64,000 nt of DNA from Prochlorococcus marinus CUG1438 (GCA_017644325.1 JAEPLS010000001.1:930001-994000), one strand, 5' to 3'. Numbered from the stretch's first letter, positions 52,126 to 60,385 are shown. Numbers and translations are program-made. Notes: generated from the letters alone by a model not told the origin.

Positions 52126-52222
52126 GAGTCGGGGCGACAGGATTCGAACCTGCGACCTAGTGCTCCCAAAGAACTAGGATCGTTTAAGCTATAACTAAGA
52201 CTTATTGTGCTAACAGGACTTT
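52126..52222 (-). repeat. tRNA-Pro fragment copy 5 within a 97-bp direct repeat
   Basis: This 97 bp is identical to 62727-62823. It includes the tRNA-Pro 3' half (52129-52174), which breaks after CCCAAAG, and about 50 bp beyond with an AAGCTATA box. The tRNA terminator lies on its left (about 52086-52107). Confidence 0.92.
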
Positions 52223-52263
52223 TAGAAAAATAAGTATGGTCGAATTCGGCCTATTAAACCTTA

Positions 52264-52285
52264 ATTTGCGTGAGTTTTGCGTGAG
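52264..52285 (+). repeat. 11-bp-period doublet (GCGTGAG type)
   Basis: ATTTGCGTGAG then TTTTGCGTGAG. Left end of the segment between remnants 5 and 6; similar to 62864. Confidence 0.65.
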
Positions 52286-52334
52286 ATTTAATTTGACAGT
52301 CGATCTACAATAAGGGGCAATTAGCTCCTTTTTT

Positions 52335-52691
52335 GTGAAAAAATATCTTTTAATTTCGGCCTTTTTATTTTTTCTCCCAATGCCTGTTGTTGCTGAAAAA
52401 TGGATAAATGAATTAAAAGAATCAGAGATTGAAATTTTACAAAGAAATTTATTCTTACATGGTATTTACCAAGGGTCAGTATTAACCGCTTGCATGGCTC
52501 AACAATATGGATATATTAACGAAGAACAGAAAATTAATTTAATTGAACCAGCTCGTAGTTTTTTGTATAAAGAAACTTCCAAAGCAAGAGGATTTGAAAT
52601 TGAAACTGGATTTGAAATTGAAACTAGTATAAATAAGAGAGCTAATAAAATGTTTAAAGGCTTTATATGTATGCCAACGACAAAGCCATAG
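52335..52691 (+). CDS. Exported hypothetical protein
   Basis: A 118-residue protein from a GTG, with a signal peptide (residues 1-20, ending VVAEK). GFEIET is duplicated (residues 86-97) from an exact 18-bp tandem repeat. A hairpin and T-run ends directly at the start codon. Unknown. Confidence 0.7.
   Translation: MKKYLLISAFLFFLPMPVVAEKWINELKESEIEILQRNLFLHGIYQGSVLTACMAQQYGYINEEQKINLIEPARSFLYKETSKARGFEIETGFEIETSINKRANKMFKGFICMPTTKP
52590..52625. repeat. 18-bp exact tandem duplication inside a gene
   Basis: GGATTTGAAATTGAAACT occurs twice in tandem (52590-52607, 52608-52625) and adds six residues in frame. Confidence 0.9.
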
Positions 52692-52698
52692 TAAATAA

Positions 52699-52767
52699 AT
52701 GAAAAAAACATTTATATTTACAATTTTTACTGTTTTTGCTTTGCCCCTGGCCGCTGATGGGTTTTAA
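52699..52767 (+). pseudogene. Signal-peptide-only gene remnant
   Basis: MKKTFIFTIFTVFALPLAAD then GF and stop: a complete signal peptide with no mature protein. The reading ends where a copy of the leader repeat (TTGACAGTCGATCTA) begins, which suggests a recombination scar. Confidence 0.5.
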
Positions 52768-52787
52768 TTGACAGTCGATCTAACATG

Positions 52788-52811
52788 GAGGGATAAAACC
52801 CTCTTTTTTTT
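52788..52811 (+). terminator. Leader terminator
   Basis: GAGGG-ATAAAA-CCCTC then eight T. It follows a second copy of the leader TTGACAGTCGATCTA. The first copy (52293 onward) is followed by a weaker GGGGC/GCTCC hairpin and T-run. Confidence 0.6.
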
Positions 52812-52827
52812 ATGGAAGAATTAAGAC

Positions 52828-53223
52828 ATGGCATCTAAAAAACCTGAGCAAAAACCTTGGACTAAATTCGAAAAAGTATCATACGTTTTAATTGTTGTTG
52901 TTTCTATAATTTTTTTTCCTGTAGGGGTTGTAATTGTTAAAGATATCCTTGGTATTTTCATTGTTTCTGCAATCTATTATCCTCTTTTGTTATTTATATA
53001 TATCCCAATTATTTATATAGCTTGTAGAAAAAAGCTTAGAAACAAGACAAAGAAAACATTTCTAAATTTATTTAAAAAAAGTACCTTAAAACAATTTAAT
53101 ACTGATGTATTTAATAGAAAATCTAATGCAGATGAACTAAAAAAATATGCTGACTTAAAAGATCAAGGCATCATAACTGAAGAAGAATTTCAAGCTAAAA
53201 AGAAAAAGTTATTAGATTTTTGA
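52828..53223 (+). CDS. Membrane protein with SHOCT-like C-terminus
   Basis: A 131-residue protein with two helices (about 17-38 and 46-66). The C-terminal DELKKYADLKDQGIITEEEFQAKKKKLL is a SHOCT motif, a short domain common in oligomerising bacterial proteins. It overlaps the next start by 4 bp (TTGA). Confidence 0.75.
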   Translation: MASKKPEQKPWTKFEKVSYVLIVVVSIIFFPVGVVIVKDILGIFIVSAIYYPLLLFIYIPIIYIACRKKLRNKTKKTFLNLFKKSTLKQFNTDVFNRKSNADELKKYADLKDQGIITEEEFQAKKKKLLDF

Positions 53224-53612
53224 AACGCTTACTACTCCCACTACTTGCTCTACTTTCTTTTCCTACTGCTGTTAATGCAAAATTGGTCTATTTAGAATGT
53301 TATTTCCCAGAACAAAATGGGAGAGAACCATATATTGTTGAACTCACATTACAAGAAGAACAAGGTAAGGTAACTACACTATTTAAAAAAACAGGAAGTA
53401 CACGTACGTATCCTGGAACAAATGGAGAGATAATTCATAAGTCTTCATTTTTTTCTCAAAAAATATTATTTTCTCAAGAGCATAATGAAAAAACAATATT
53501 AAAATGGGAACTTAATAGAACAAATGGAAAGATATTTATGGAGTGGTTATATGATGGGTTTTCTTATTTTGGAGATTGTAAAAAAGTAAAAAAAACCAAA
53601 ACAATGTTTTAA
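53220..53612 (+). CDS. Exported hypothetical protein
   Basis: A 130-residue protein from a TTG start that overlaps the preceding stop. It has a signal peptide (residues 1-20, ending VNAK) and then a predicted beta-rich domain with Cys at both ends (LECYF; FGDCKK). Confidence 0.65.
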   Translation: MKRLLLPLLALLSFPTAVNAKLVYLECYFPEQNGREPYIVELTLQEEQGKVTTLFKKTGSTRTYPGTNGEIIHKSSFFSQKILFSQEHNEKTILKWELNRTNGKIFMEWLYDGFSYFGDCKKVKKTKTMF

Positions 53613-53918
53613 ATGAAACGCTTTTTTCTCCCTTTGGGTTTTATTTCAGGAATACCTTTTATAATTCCTCTTTCAAACTATATTTATGTTGGAATTATTC
53701 TTTTCAATTTACGTTTTTTTTCATGGTGGGTAATAGTTTTATTAGCTTTCTGGGCTTATGTAACAATAATGGGAAGTGATGGTGCTAGAGCAATGCTTAA
53801 AGAAGAATTAGATAAAAAAGGTCTTACTCCTGAACTTGGTATAAATACATTAGTTTTTAATTTATTGAGATTTCCATTTCCAATTGCAGCCATATATGCC
53901 ATTAAAAAATCATTATGA
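53613..53918 (+). CDS. Hypothetical membrane protein
   Basis: 101 residues with three hydrophobic stretches (about 5-20, 26-52 and 82-96). It directly abuts the gene before and overlaps the one after by 4 bp. Confidence 0.65.
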   Translation: MKRFFLPLGFISGIPFIIPLSNYIYVGIILFNLRFFSWWVIVLLAFWAYVTIMGSDGARAMLKEELDKKGLTPELGINTLVFNLLRFPFPIAAIYAIKKSL

Positions 53919-54190
53919 AAGTTATTCTTGGAATAATTATTGGATTAACAGGGATTTGGTGGTTTTTCCCTACAAAAGATGATATCTGCTATAGATATCT
54001 TGACGGTAGATATTCTTATAAAACAGCAGTAAAAAAGTGGATTGGACGTGGTGAAAGATACGGAAGTGAATTTGGTTTAATTGATAATTGCAGAGATAAG
54101 ATCCAATACGTTGATCCAGATAAACTAATAACTAATAAGGAAGGTTTTTGGGATACTTTCCATAACAAACATATTCAAGGATTAGACTAA
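53915..54190 (+). CDS. Small exported or anchored hypothetical protein
   Basis: A 91-residue protein: MKVILGIIIGLTGIWWFFPT anchor, then a soluble part with CYRYLDGRYSYKTAVKKWIG and a C-terminal Cys. Last gene of a four-gene operon (52828-54190). Confidence 0.65.
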   Translation: MKVILGIIIGLTGIWWFFPTKDDICYRYLDGRYSYKTAVKKWIGRGERYGSEFGLIDNCRDKIQYVDPDKLITNKEGFWDTFHNKHIQGLD

Positions 54191-54289
54191 AAAAAGGGGC
54201 GACAGAAAACCCCTTGAAAGTTACGCCAAGTCGGGCAGAACTAAATACCAAACTTCTAAAGTTATGCCAATTATTCAGGAGAAAATAAC

Positions 54290-54311
54290 TTTTGGGCACT
54301 TTTTGGGCACT
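54290..54311 (+). repeat. 11-bp exact tandem doublet (GGGCAC type)
   Basis: TTTTGGGCACT repeated exactly twice. It is the right end of the segment between remnants 5 and 6 but does not match that segment's left-end doublet. Confidence 0.7.
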
Positions 54312-54362
54312 CTACTTTTTAGGTTAAATATATTATTAGCTGAGACTTACTGCTATGACTGA

Positions 54363-54408
54363 TCGGGGCGACAGGATTCGAACCTGCGACCTAGTGCTCC
54401 CAAAGCAC
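54363..54408 (-). pseudogene. tRNA-Pro(UGG) 3' fragment, copy 6
   Basis: A perfect-looking 46-bp 3' half (TCGGGGCGACAGGATTCGAA ... CCCAAAGCAC) without its terminator. A short further piece, TGCGACCTAGTG, recurs at 54561-54572. Confidence 0.9.
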
Positions 54409-54537
54409 TCGATCAGCAAAATGCGACAGTACCCATGAGAACGAAGTGAGGCTATGACTTTAGTTTGAAATATTTGTTATCAAAATGAGTCTCAAGAATT
54501 GTCTTATATGCAGCAAAGTGTTGCAAAGTTAAGCATT

Positions 54538-54559
54538 TGATCGCCCGAGGATCGCCCGC
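54538..54559 (+). repeat. 11-bp-period doublet (GATCGCCC type)
   Basis: TGATCGCCCGA then GGATCGCCCGC. Matches the doublet at 57582 at the other end of the segment. Confidence 0.75.
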
Positions 54560-54573
54560 TTGCGACCTAGTGT

Positions 54574-55296
54574 TTAAAAATGTAATCCAAATCCATTTTT
54601 TTTCTTTTCTGATTGATATCCAGCCCTTACGAATTGAGTATTATCAGTCCCTACATCATAGAGAGTATAATTTTTGCCTGCTCCAACACCAATGACAGCT
54701 TTTTGAGGAACCTTCTGCTCCTTCTTATGATTTCCGGTTAAATCGTGTACTTCCGAATTAAGAATCCCCTCTGTTAATTCCAAATGAAATTGTTGTGTAC
54801 TTCTCGCAGTAAATAATCTGTTTACTTGAAGACGTGTAAGTCTATCCAGGAGTGTTAATGGCGGGGTATCTAATGTTAAATCGTCGCCAACATCTTTTGA
54901 GCTCCCGTGAATTAAACCACAATCAAGTTCAACAAATCCAAATTGAAGTGCTGCTATCCAATCAAGAAATGATTTATCAACAGCATTTATTAGAGATTTG
55001 ACCACTTCTTCACCTTTATTTATTCTCAAAGCTTCAGCTCTTTGATTGCCACGGTAACCACTTTCTAAGAGGATTTGTTCTTCCCACCAACCATATATGC
55101 ACCATGGTTGTAAATCATTACTTTTTGGATTAATTAATCTGTGTAGAAGTTTATTACAGTTTTTTTCAGGGCCTATCATATCCCCCAAAACAAAGAGGGT
55201 TATGTTCCCAGGAGTTTTTTTTAAATCTTTTTGAATAAGTTCATAAGTATCTAGATCCCCTTTTAACCCACTTATAAGTGCCCAGCGTTCTATCAT
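54574..55296 (-). CDS. Degenerate metallophosphoesterase-like protein
   Basis: 240 residues with the calcineurin-like fold by layout (SGLKGD, FVLGDMIGP, YGWWEE, LIHGSS), but the usual DxHGN, GNHD and GHTH metal ligands are mostly replaced. It is probably not catalytic, or uses an altered site. It overlaps the intact paralogue's stop by 4 bp. Confidence 0.75.
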   Translation of the reverse strand: MIERWALISGLKGDLDTYELIQKDLKKTPGNITLFVLGDMIGPEKNCNKLLHRLINPKSNDLQPWCIYGWWEEQILLESGYRGNQRAEALRINKGEEVVKSLINAVDKSFLDWIAALQFGFVELDCGLIHGSSKDVGDDLTLDTPPLTLLDRLTRLQVNRLFTARSTQQFHLELTEGILNSEVHDLTGNHKKEQKVPQKAVIGVGAGKNYTLYDVGTDNTQFVRAGYQSEKKKNGFGLHF

Positions 55297-56108
55297 CTTT
55301 CACAAACATGAGAAGCATCTTCAGCTCGTTCGGCAAATTCAAATCCGTTTTTTAAACGCCATGCAAAAATCGGAGGAAGACCAGCATTTATTATTGCTTT
55401 GCAGGTAAGTTCGATATCATATTCAACTTCTCTAATTTTTACGTCATTAGTGATGTCGTTATAAACCACATAAGTAGCTTTAGTTCCTCCATGCCGTGGC
55501 TCTCCCACTGAACCTGCATTTACTATTCTTCGCATCGGCAAATTCATTTCTTTCTTTTGAATATCTTTCGAACCACTGTTTTTGACCTTTACGGCAATTG
55601 AACCATTTGCTAGTTCACGTATATAAGGTTGATGAGTATGTCCACAAAATAGAATCTCGGCTTTGGCATTTTCAACTCTCTCAAGAGCTGCGAATGCATC
55701 CATATCGGGCAGCAGATATTCATGTTGACTATTAGGACTACCATGAACAAAAAGACATTTATCTTTACGAATTGAGTAGGGTAAATTAGCTAAAAAATCC
55801 TTATTTTCTTTTGTTAATTTTTCCGTAGTCCATTGATGAGCGAAATGACCTCTCCTTTCAGCGATCTGAGAAGGGTAACTACAATCGCAGGCATCTAATC
55901 CATCAACTACATCTTCGTCCCAACAACCCTGACAAGTGGCAATTTTTTTCTCTTTGATTAACTCAATAACCTCATTAGGTTGAGGACCATAACCTACTAA
56001 ATCTCCAAGGCAGGTAATATTCGTAATCCCTTGTAATTCAATATCTTTTAATACGGCTTCTACTGCAGGTAGATTTGCATGTAAACATGAAATAACAGCT
56101 TGATTCAT
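55293..56108 (-). CDS. Metallophosphoesterase (calcineurin-like)
   Basis: 271 residues with ISCLHANLPAVEAVL, CLGDLVGYGPQP, GCWDEDV, FVHGSPNSQHEYLL, CGHTHQPY and NAGSVGEPR, the motif order of the YfcE/ApaH-like phosphoesterases. The first motif has Cys for the usual Asp (SCLHAN). It is probably a metal-dependent phosphatase. It is encoded directly after the CobW-like gene. Confidence 0.88.
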   Translation of the reverse strand: MNQAVISCLHANLPAVEAVLKDIELQGITNITCLGDLVGYGPQPNEVIELIKEKKIATCQGCWDEDVVDGLDACDCSYPSQIAERRGHFAHQWTTEKLTKENKDFLANLPYSIRKDKCLFVHGSPNSQHEYLLPDMDAFAALERVENAKAEILFCGHTHQPYIRELANGSIAVKVKNSGSKDIQKKEMNLPMRRIVNAGSVGEPRHGGTKATYVVYNDITNDVKIREVEYDIELTCKAIINAGLPPIFAWRLKNGFEFAERAEDASHVCER

Positions 56109-56114
56109 TTTTAA

Positions 56115-56897
56115 TTAATTTCGAGAAGTTTGTAATTGTGAATTTCTAAGTGTGGCTTGATGATGCTCTAGAACAGCATCACTAAGAAGGCAATTATTGA
56201 TAGTTGATTTTATTAATTGGAAGTTTAAGTTTTTCCCCTGTATGACAATTTCAGAGTGTCTTTCTGGTCTTCCATTAAGAGGAGCAACTTGATTTAAGGT
56301 TTGATATTGAGAACCTTTCTGAGTCAATATCCAGTTAAACAAGATATAACGACCATCTGGTAAGTTCATTAATGCTTTTGCTCTATATACGTCTCCATAA
56401 GCACCGTTTACTAATTCGAACCAAAAAGTATTTAAACTTGCAGGATCCCAAATATTTTTTTTGAGGTCAATACTACATGATTCAATTGCTTTAAAATCTA
56501 AAGTATCCTTTATTGGTAATTCTAGATCTCTGCCAAAATGCAAATATTTATTTGGTTGAAGATTATATATTTCAAGCTCTTTTATAACTCTCAAATCAAT
56601 ACCACTAATACCCTGAAATTTAGGTATGAAAAATTGAGGAAATTCAATAATAATCAAAATATTCTCTTTCTCTACCTCTAAGGGCAATTTTGAACTTGAC
56701 AAATCTAATAAATTAGGAATTTGATCTTTCAAAAAAGCAAAATCAATTTTTGAATTTATTGCTTGCTCTAAATTAATTTCTGAATATCCGCCAAGACGTA
56801 CATAACCACAATTTCCAGAGTGATTCTTAAAAGTATTTAGTATCCAACTTGTCTTACCGCATCCTGGAGGCCCTGATATTATCCAAGTTTGACTCAT
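56115..56897 (-). CDS. CobW-like P-loop GTPase or metallochaperone
   Basis: 260 residues. The Walker A motif GPPGCGKTSW is at residues 9-18, and IIIEFPQFF could be the Walker-B-like strand. The C-terminal half has the CobW_C layout (YGDVYRAKALMNLPDGRYIL; RPERHSEIVIQGKNLNFQLI). The CXCC metal motif of classic CobW/ZNG is not present. It probably serves metal delivery. Confidence 0.78.
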   Translation of the reverse strand: MSQTWIISGPPGCGKTSWILNTFKNHSGNCGYVRLGGYSEINLEQAINSKIDFAFLKDQIPNLLDLSSSKLPLEVEKENILIIIEFPQFFIPKFQGISGIDLRVIKELEIYNLQPNKYLHFGRDLELPIKDTLDFKAIESCSIDLKKNIWDPASLNTFWFELVNGAYGDVYRAKALMNLPDGRYILFNWILTQKGSQYQTLNQVAPLNGRPERHSEIVIQGKNLNFQLIKSTINNCLLSDAVLEHHQATLRNSQLQTSRN

Positions 56898-56934
56898 AAA
56901 AAACTACCTAATGTATAAAATTTACACCAAAATG

Positions 56935-56951
56935 AAAATGAAAATCATTTT
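56935..56951. promoter_or_regulatory. Fur/Zur-like palindrome between divergent metal genes
   Basis: AAAATGAAAATCATTTT is a perfect 7-3-7 inverted repeat in an A/T-rich GAAAATCATTT context like Fur-family boxes. It lies 38 bp from the CobW-like start and 140 bp from the A-type carrier gene, so one metal-sensing repressor could control both. Confidence 0.55.
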
Positions 56952-57090
56952 TGTTTTTGTTTTTAGATATTTCTTATGAGAGGAAATAAAAAATTCAGAG
57001 AAATTACGCAGCTAATAAAGTGAGAACATTATGGAATGCTTGTTATTGAATTAAAAAATAATTAATCTATGTACTAAGTGTATTTAAAAA

Positions 57091-57423
57091 TTGAGTTCTT
57101 TAACTATTACCAAGGCTGCTTCAAATGAATTGCTCAGGCAATCAATTTATCGTGGTACACCTGGAGAAATATTCCTATATTTGCAACCTGATATTCTTGA
57201 TGATGGATGGATGTTTCTGAGAGTTAATATCTGGGAAAAATCAGGAATTCCGATTGCAAGAACTGATGGCTTAACTGTCTACGCTCCAGAATCTCAAAAA
57301 AGTTTACTAGATGAACTATCACTTGATCATTATCAGGATTTATCCGGAGGAGGATTCTTGATTAGTACTCCAAAAGGCGCGACAAAAAGTTCTTGTGGTT
57401 CGGGTTTTAAATTTAATAAATAA
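57091..57423 (+). CDS. A-type iron-sulfur carrier-like protein, altered
   Basis: 110 residues from a TTG start. The fold is that of IscA/HesB (LTITKAASNELL; ARTDGLTVYAPESQKSLLDELSLDHYQDLSGGGFLISTP), but the cluster cysteines are changed: the first is absent and the C-terminal CGCG-type motif is SSCGSGF. It is unlikely to hold a normal Fe-S cluster and may bind another metal. Confidence 0.75.
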   Translation: MSSLTITKAASNELLRQSIYRGTPGEIFLYLQPDILDDGWMFLRVNIWEKSGIPIARTDGLTVYAPESQKSLLDELSLDHYQDLSGGGFLISTPKGATKSSCGSGFKFNK

Positions 57424-57581
57424 AAACCTATTTAAAATGAAAAAATGATTATTTTGAAAGACTATTAACTCGCAAGGGTAGATCTTAATTTTTAGTATTG
57501 GAGCAATGGTCTGTTTAATATTGCTTATTTAGTTGTTTTAGCGGGCGATGCAGTATGCAAAGCTATGCAAGGTATAGCAAA

Positions 57582-57603
57582 TGATCGCCCAGGGATCGCC
57601 CAA
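57582..57603 (+). repeat. 11-bp-period doublet (GATCGCCC type)
   Basis: TGATCGCCCAG then GGATCGCCCAA. About 50 bp of flanking sequence is also shared imperfectly with the copy at 54538, and an inverted GCGGGCGAT is at 57541. Confidence 0.75.
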
Positions 57604-57631
57604 GGACTATTTAAGAATCGTGAGAAGTCAA

Positions 57632-57677
57632 TCGGGGCGACAGGATTCGAACCTGCGACCTAGTGCTCCCAAAGCAC
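57632..57677 (-). pseudogene. tRNA-Pro(UGG) 3' fragment, copy 7
   Basis: A perfect-looking 46-bp 3' half (TCGGGGCGACAGGATTCGAA ... CCCAAAGCAC) without a terminator. The sequence beyond it does not continue as tRNA. Confidence 0.9.
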
Positions 57678-57809
57678 CCGCTCTAACTTTTGATTTTTGC
57701 TTCCAAACCAACTAATTTCATAAGAACTTTTGCATTAAAAATATTTTATGGAATTTAAATATGATTCAATATCAGACATATTCAATCAATCTTTAAAAAA
57801 CTTAAAATT

Positions 57810-58394
57810 TTATTTGCAATATTTTTCAAAAAGATCAAGAGTTTTATTGTTAAATGTCAAAGCCTTCTTAAAATCATCACAAGCTTTTTCATTTTCTCCT
57901 ATTAGTAATTGAGCAATTCCTCTTCTTTCGTAAGCATCTGCTAATTTTGGATTAATTGATAGTGCTTTATTCAAATCATTTATTGAACCAGAATAGTCTT
58001 CAAAGAAACCTCCCTTTAAAGTTCCACGATTCATGTATGCTTCCGCAAATTGTGGATTAATCTCTATAGCCTTGTTGTAATCCTTAAGTGCGCCTTGAAA
58101 ATCTTTTATTTTTACTTTTGCTAAACCTCTGTTTAAATAAATCAAATCAATATTTGGATTTATTTGCTGAGCCTTATTATAAAAATCAATTGCAGCTTTA
58201 TAATTCCCTTTATTTCTCGCCAAAATTCCTTGTGTAATATACCAAGAAACTGTATTTGCATAAGCTTTTTCTGATGTAAATAAAGATGCAATTGGAAAGA
58301 AAATTGTCGTTCCAATTCTTAATGGTTTTAGAAAGAATATCAAAAGTATAAAAGCTGTAAGCGTAGCAATTCTTTTCTTCATATGTTTTATCAA
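57810..58394 (-). CDS. Membrane-anchored TPR protein
   Basis: 194 residues: an N-terminal anchor or signal (residues 10-25), then four TPR units (ILARNKGNYKAAIDFYNKAQ; LAKVKIKDFQGALKDYNKAI; MNRGTLKGGFFEDYSGSIND; RRGIAQLLIGENEKACDDFK). Confidence 0.85.
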   Translation of the reverse strand: MIKHMKKRIATLTAFILLIFFLKPLRIGTTIFFPIASLFTSEKAYANTVSWYITQGILARNKGNYKAAIDFYNKAQQINPNIDLIYLNRGLAKVKIKDFQGALKDYNKAIEINPQFAEAYMNRGTLKGGFFEDYSGSINDLNKALSINPKLADAYERRGIAQLLIGENEKACDDFKKALTFNNKTLDLFEKYCK

Positions 58395-58543
58395 CTGTAA
58401 TCCTTCATTTTTTTTTTAATTCTAAGAATTTTTCCTAATTAAGACTAGAAGCCATATCAAGTCCATACAAAAAATTTCTTAAAGAAACTTAATTTGCATT
58501 CTATTAAAAGTTCGCTTAAATAAGTGTCCCCTAAAAATTAATA

Positions 58544-59437
58544 ATGAGTGAAGAAAGCATTAATGATCGAACAAAAGTAATTGGTGAAATACTGAGTACC
58601 AAATTTGAAGAAATCGAAAGTCGTGCTTTAGGTAATAGTGAATCTGGAATCCCAGTATCTTTTTATGATTACGACGCTATGACTCAAGGACTTCCAAGAG
58701 GGGGATTAATTGTTCTGGGTGGAAGACCTGCAATGGGCAAGACATCATTATCTTTAAATATGGCATTGAATGTTGCTAAAACTCAAAATCTTCCAATTTG
58801 CCTTTTCCATCTGGAAATTAGTAAGGAACAAATATCTAATCGACTTTTGTCAATGGAAATAGGAATTGAATCTGGTCGACTAAGAACAGGCAGATTACAA
58901 CAAGATGAATGGTTTTTACTAAATGAAGGCATTAATTCTTTAAGTAAATTACCTTTGCATATCACTGATAAACCAATAAGTTCCATTCAAGAGATGCAAT
59001 CAATCTGTCAAAAGATTAAAGAGGAATCTGAAAAAAAGAGTTTAGGACTTGTAATTCTTGATTATGTCCAATTACTCGATTATTTGCCTATTTCTGAAGT
59101 ATCAAATAGAGAAGAATATTTATTGAAATTAGCAAAGAGTCTTAAAAGGATAGCAGAGGAACTAAATGTCCCTGTTATTGTTATTTCTCAACTTAGTAAG
59201 GATGTAGAAAAAAGAAGAAATAAAAGACCAATGTTAAGTGATATCAGAGACTTTGAACCTCTTGAGGTGTATTCAGACATTATTACCATGATTTATAGAG
59301 ATGAATATTACAACCCAGAAACCGAAGATAGAGGCATTGCTGAAATTATTACCTGTAAACATAAAAATGGTCCTTTAGGAACAGTCAAATTATTATTTGA
59401 ACCGCAATTTACAAGATATAGAAATCTTGCTGCATAA
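58544..59437 (+). CDS. DnaB-type helicase C-terminal domain protein
   Basis: 297 residues matching only the RecA-like C-terminal domain of replicative helicase DnaB. Walker A GGRPAMGKTSLSLNMALNVA, the GLVILDYVQLLDY Walker-B region, ISQLSKDVEKRRNKRPMLSDIRDFE, and CKHKNGPLGTVKLLFEPQFTRY are all intact. The primase-binding N-terminal domain is absent. Such short DnaB-C proteins occur on phages and integrative elements. Confidence 0.9.
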   Translation: MSEESINDRTKVIGEILSTKFEEIESRALGNSESGIPVSFYDYDAMTQGLPRGGLIVLGGRPAMGKTSLSLNMALNVAKTQNLPICLFHLEISKEQISNRLLSMEIGIESGRLRTGRLQQDEWFLLNEGINSLSKLPLHITDKPISSIQEMQSICQKIKEESEKKSLGLVILDYVQLLDYLPISEVSNREEYLLKLAKSLKRIAEELNVPVIVISQLSKDVEKRRNKRPMLSDIRDFEPLEVYSDIITMIYRDEYYNPETEDRGIAEIITCKHKNGPLGTVKLLFEPQFTRYRNLAA

Positions 59438-59489
59438 ATTCGGTTCATAAGATAATTTTTATATACATTATTTATCTAAGTTAAAAATC

Positions 59490-59909
59490 ATGGATGAAAA
59501 TAAAGTAGTTTCAATTGACAAGAATAAAGAACCAGATATTGACACTCGAGGATTTATTTCTAAACAAATAGAATCTTTTCCTTTATTAGAAAAGGATATC
59601 CTTAGATTAAGTTTAGGTTTAGGAGAGTCTTATGAAATTATGCATACAAATGATGAAATAGCAGAAATATTAAATGAGACAAAAGAAACAATTGAAATAA
59701 ATTGGTCAAATGGAATGAAAAGACTTAGAGATGTCTCTAAAAAAGAGAAATTAAGACAAGAAAATGAAGATGCATATAACGAGATTAGATTACAAATGCA
59801 CAATAGAGTAATAAAAAAACTTCGCTCACTTAAGGAAGAGTGGAAACTTGAAAATATAAGTCAGGTCACAGAAAGAATTATGCTTGCTTTTTTTAAGAAT
59901 GATATTTAA
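59490..59909 (+). CDS. Sigma-70 region 4-like HTH protein
   Basis: 139 residues. The central FPLLEKDILRLSLGLGESYE ... NDEIAEILNETKETIEINWSNGMKRLR has the layout of sigma-70 region 4 (helix-turn-helix with an RL-x-LGL core), but no region 2 is present. It could be a transcription regulator of the element. It follows the helicase gene on the same strand. Confidence 0.6.
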   Translation: MDENKVVSIDKNKEPDIDTRGFISKQIESFPLLEKDILRLSLGLGESYEIMHTNDEIAEILNETKETIEINWSNGMKRLRDVSKKEKLRQENEDAYNEIRLQMHNRVIKKLRSLKEEWKLENISQVTERIMLAFFKNDI

Positions 59910-59946
59910 AAAATATTTTGTAAGAAATTCTATATATCCTTGACTT

Positions 59947-60381
59947 ATGACTGAACCAAAAACTATTTCTGAACTCATGAAACTTGTAATGGAAGAGTGT
60001 AAAAAAGGCAATATTAATAATTCAATCATTTATTTAAATGAGGCAATAGAAATTAAACCGAATGATGCCAGGTTTTATATAAGTCGCGGGACTTTTAGAG
60101 GAACAAAAAACTATGAAGATGCGATTGAAGATTATACAAAGGCAATAGAAATTGAACCTAATAGTGTTTTTGCTTATCGATTGCGTGGAGATTCAAAGAG
60201 TAAATTAGGAGATTATCAAGGAGCAATTGATGACTACACAAAGGCAATAGAACTATTTCCTAATAAACCTAATAAAGCATATTTATATAATTATCGTGCA
60301 AGTGCAAAGCGTAAATCAGGAGATAATGAAGGCGCTGATGAGGATGATAGAAAAGCAGAGAAACTCAAAAATATTTTTTAA
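59947..60381 (+). CDS. TPR protein
   Basis: 144 residues, all TPR units (IYLNEAIEIKPNDARFYISR; YEDAIEDYTKAIEIEPNSVF; DYQGAIDDYTKAIELFPNKP). No signal peptide. Probably a cytoplasmic protein-binding scaffold. Confidence 0.88.
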   Translation: MTEPKTISELMKLVMEECKKGNINNSIIYLNEAIEIKPNDARFYISRGTFRGTKNYEDAIEDYTKAIEIEPNSVFAYRLRGDSKSKLGDYQGAIDDYTKAIELFPNKPNKAYLYNYRASAKRKSGDNEGADEDDRKAEKLKNIF

Positions 60382-60385
60382 ATTT

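Noticed and set aside
56600-56897. Classic ZNG/CobW metallochaperone
   Set aside because: The P-loop and C-terminal layout fit, but the CXCC motif is absent, so only CobW-like is claimed.
57632-57677. Functional tRNA-Pro gene
   Set aside because: Only the 3' half is present. The sequence beyond the anticodon stem does not form a D arm or acceptor 5' strand in any of the eight copies.
60296-60385. Extended start of the 143-residue protein inside the TPR gene
   Set aside because: Those codons are the other frame of the TPR gene, and an ATG lies 4 bp after its stop.
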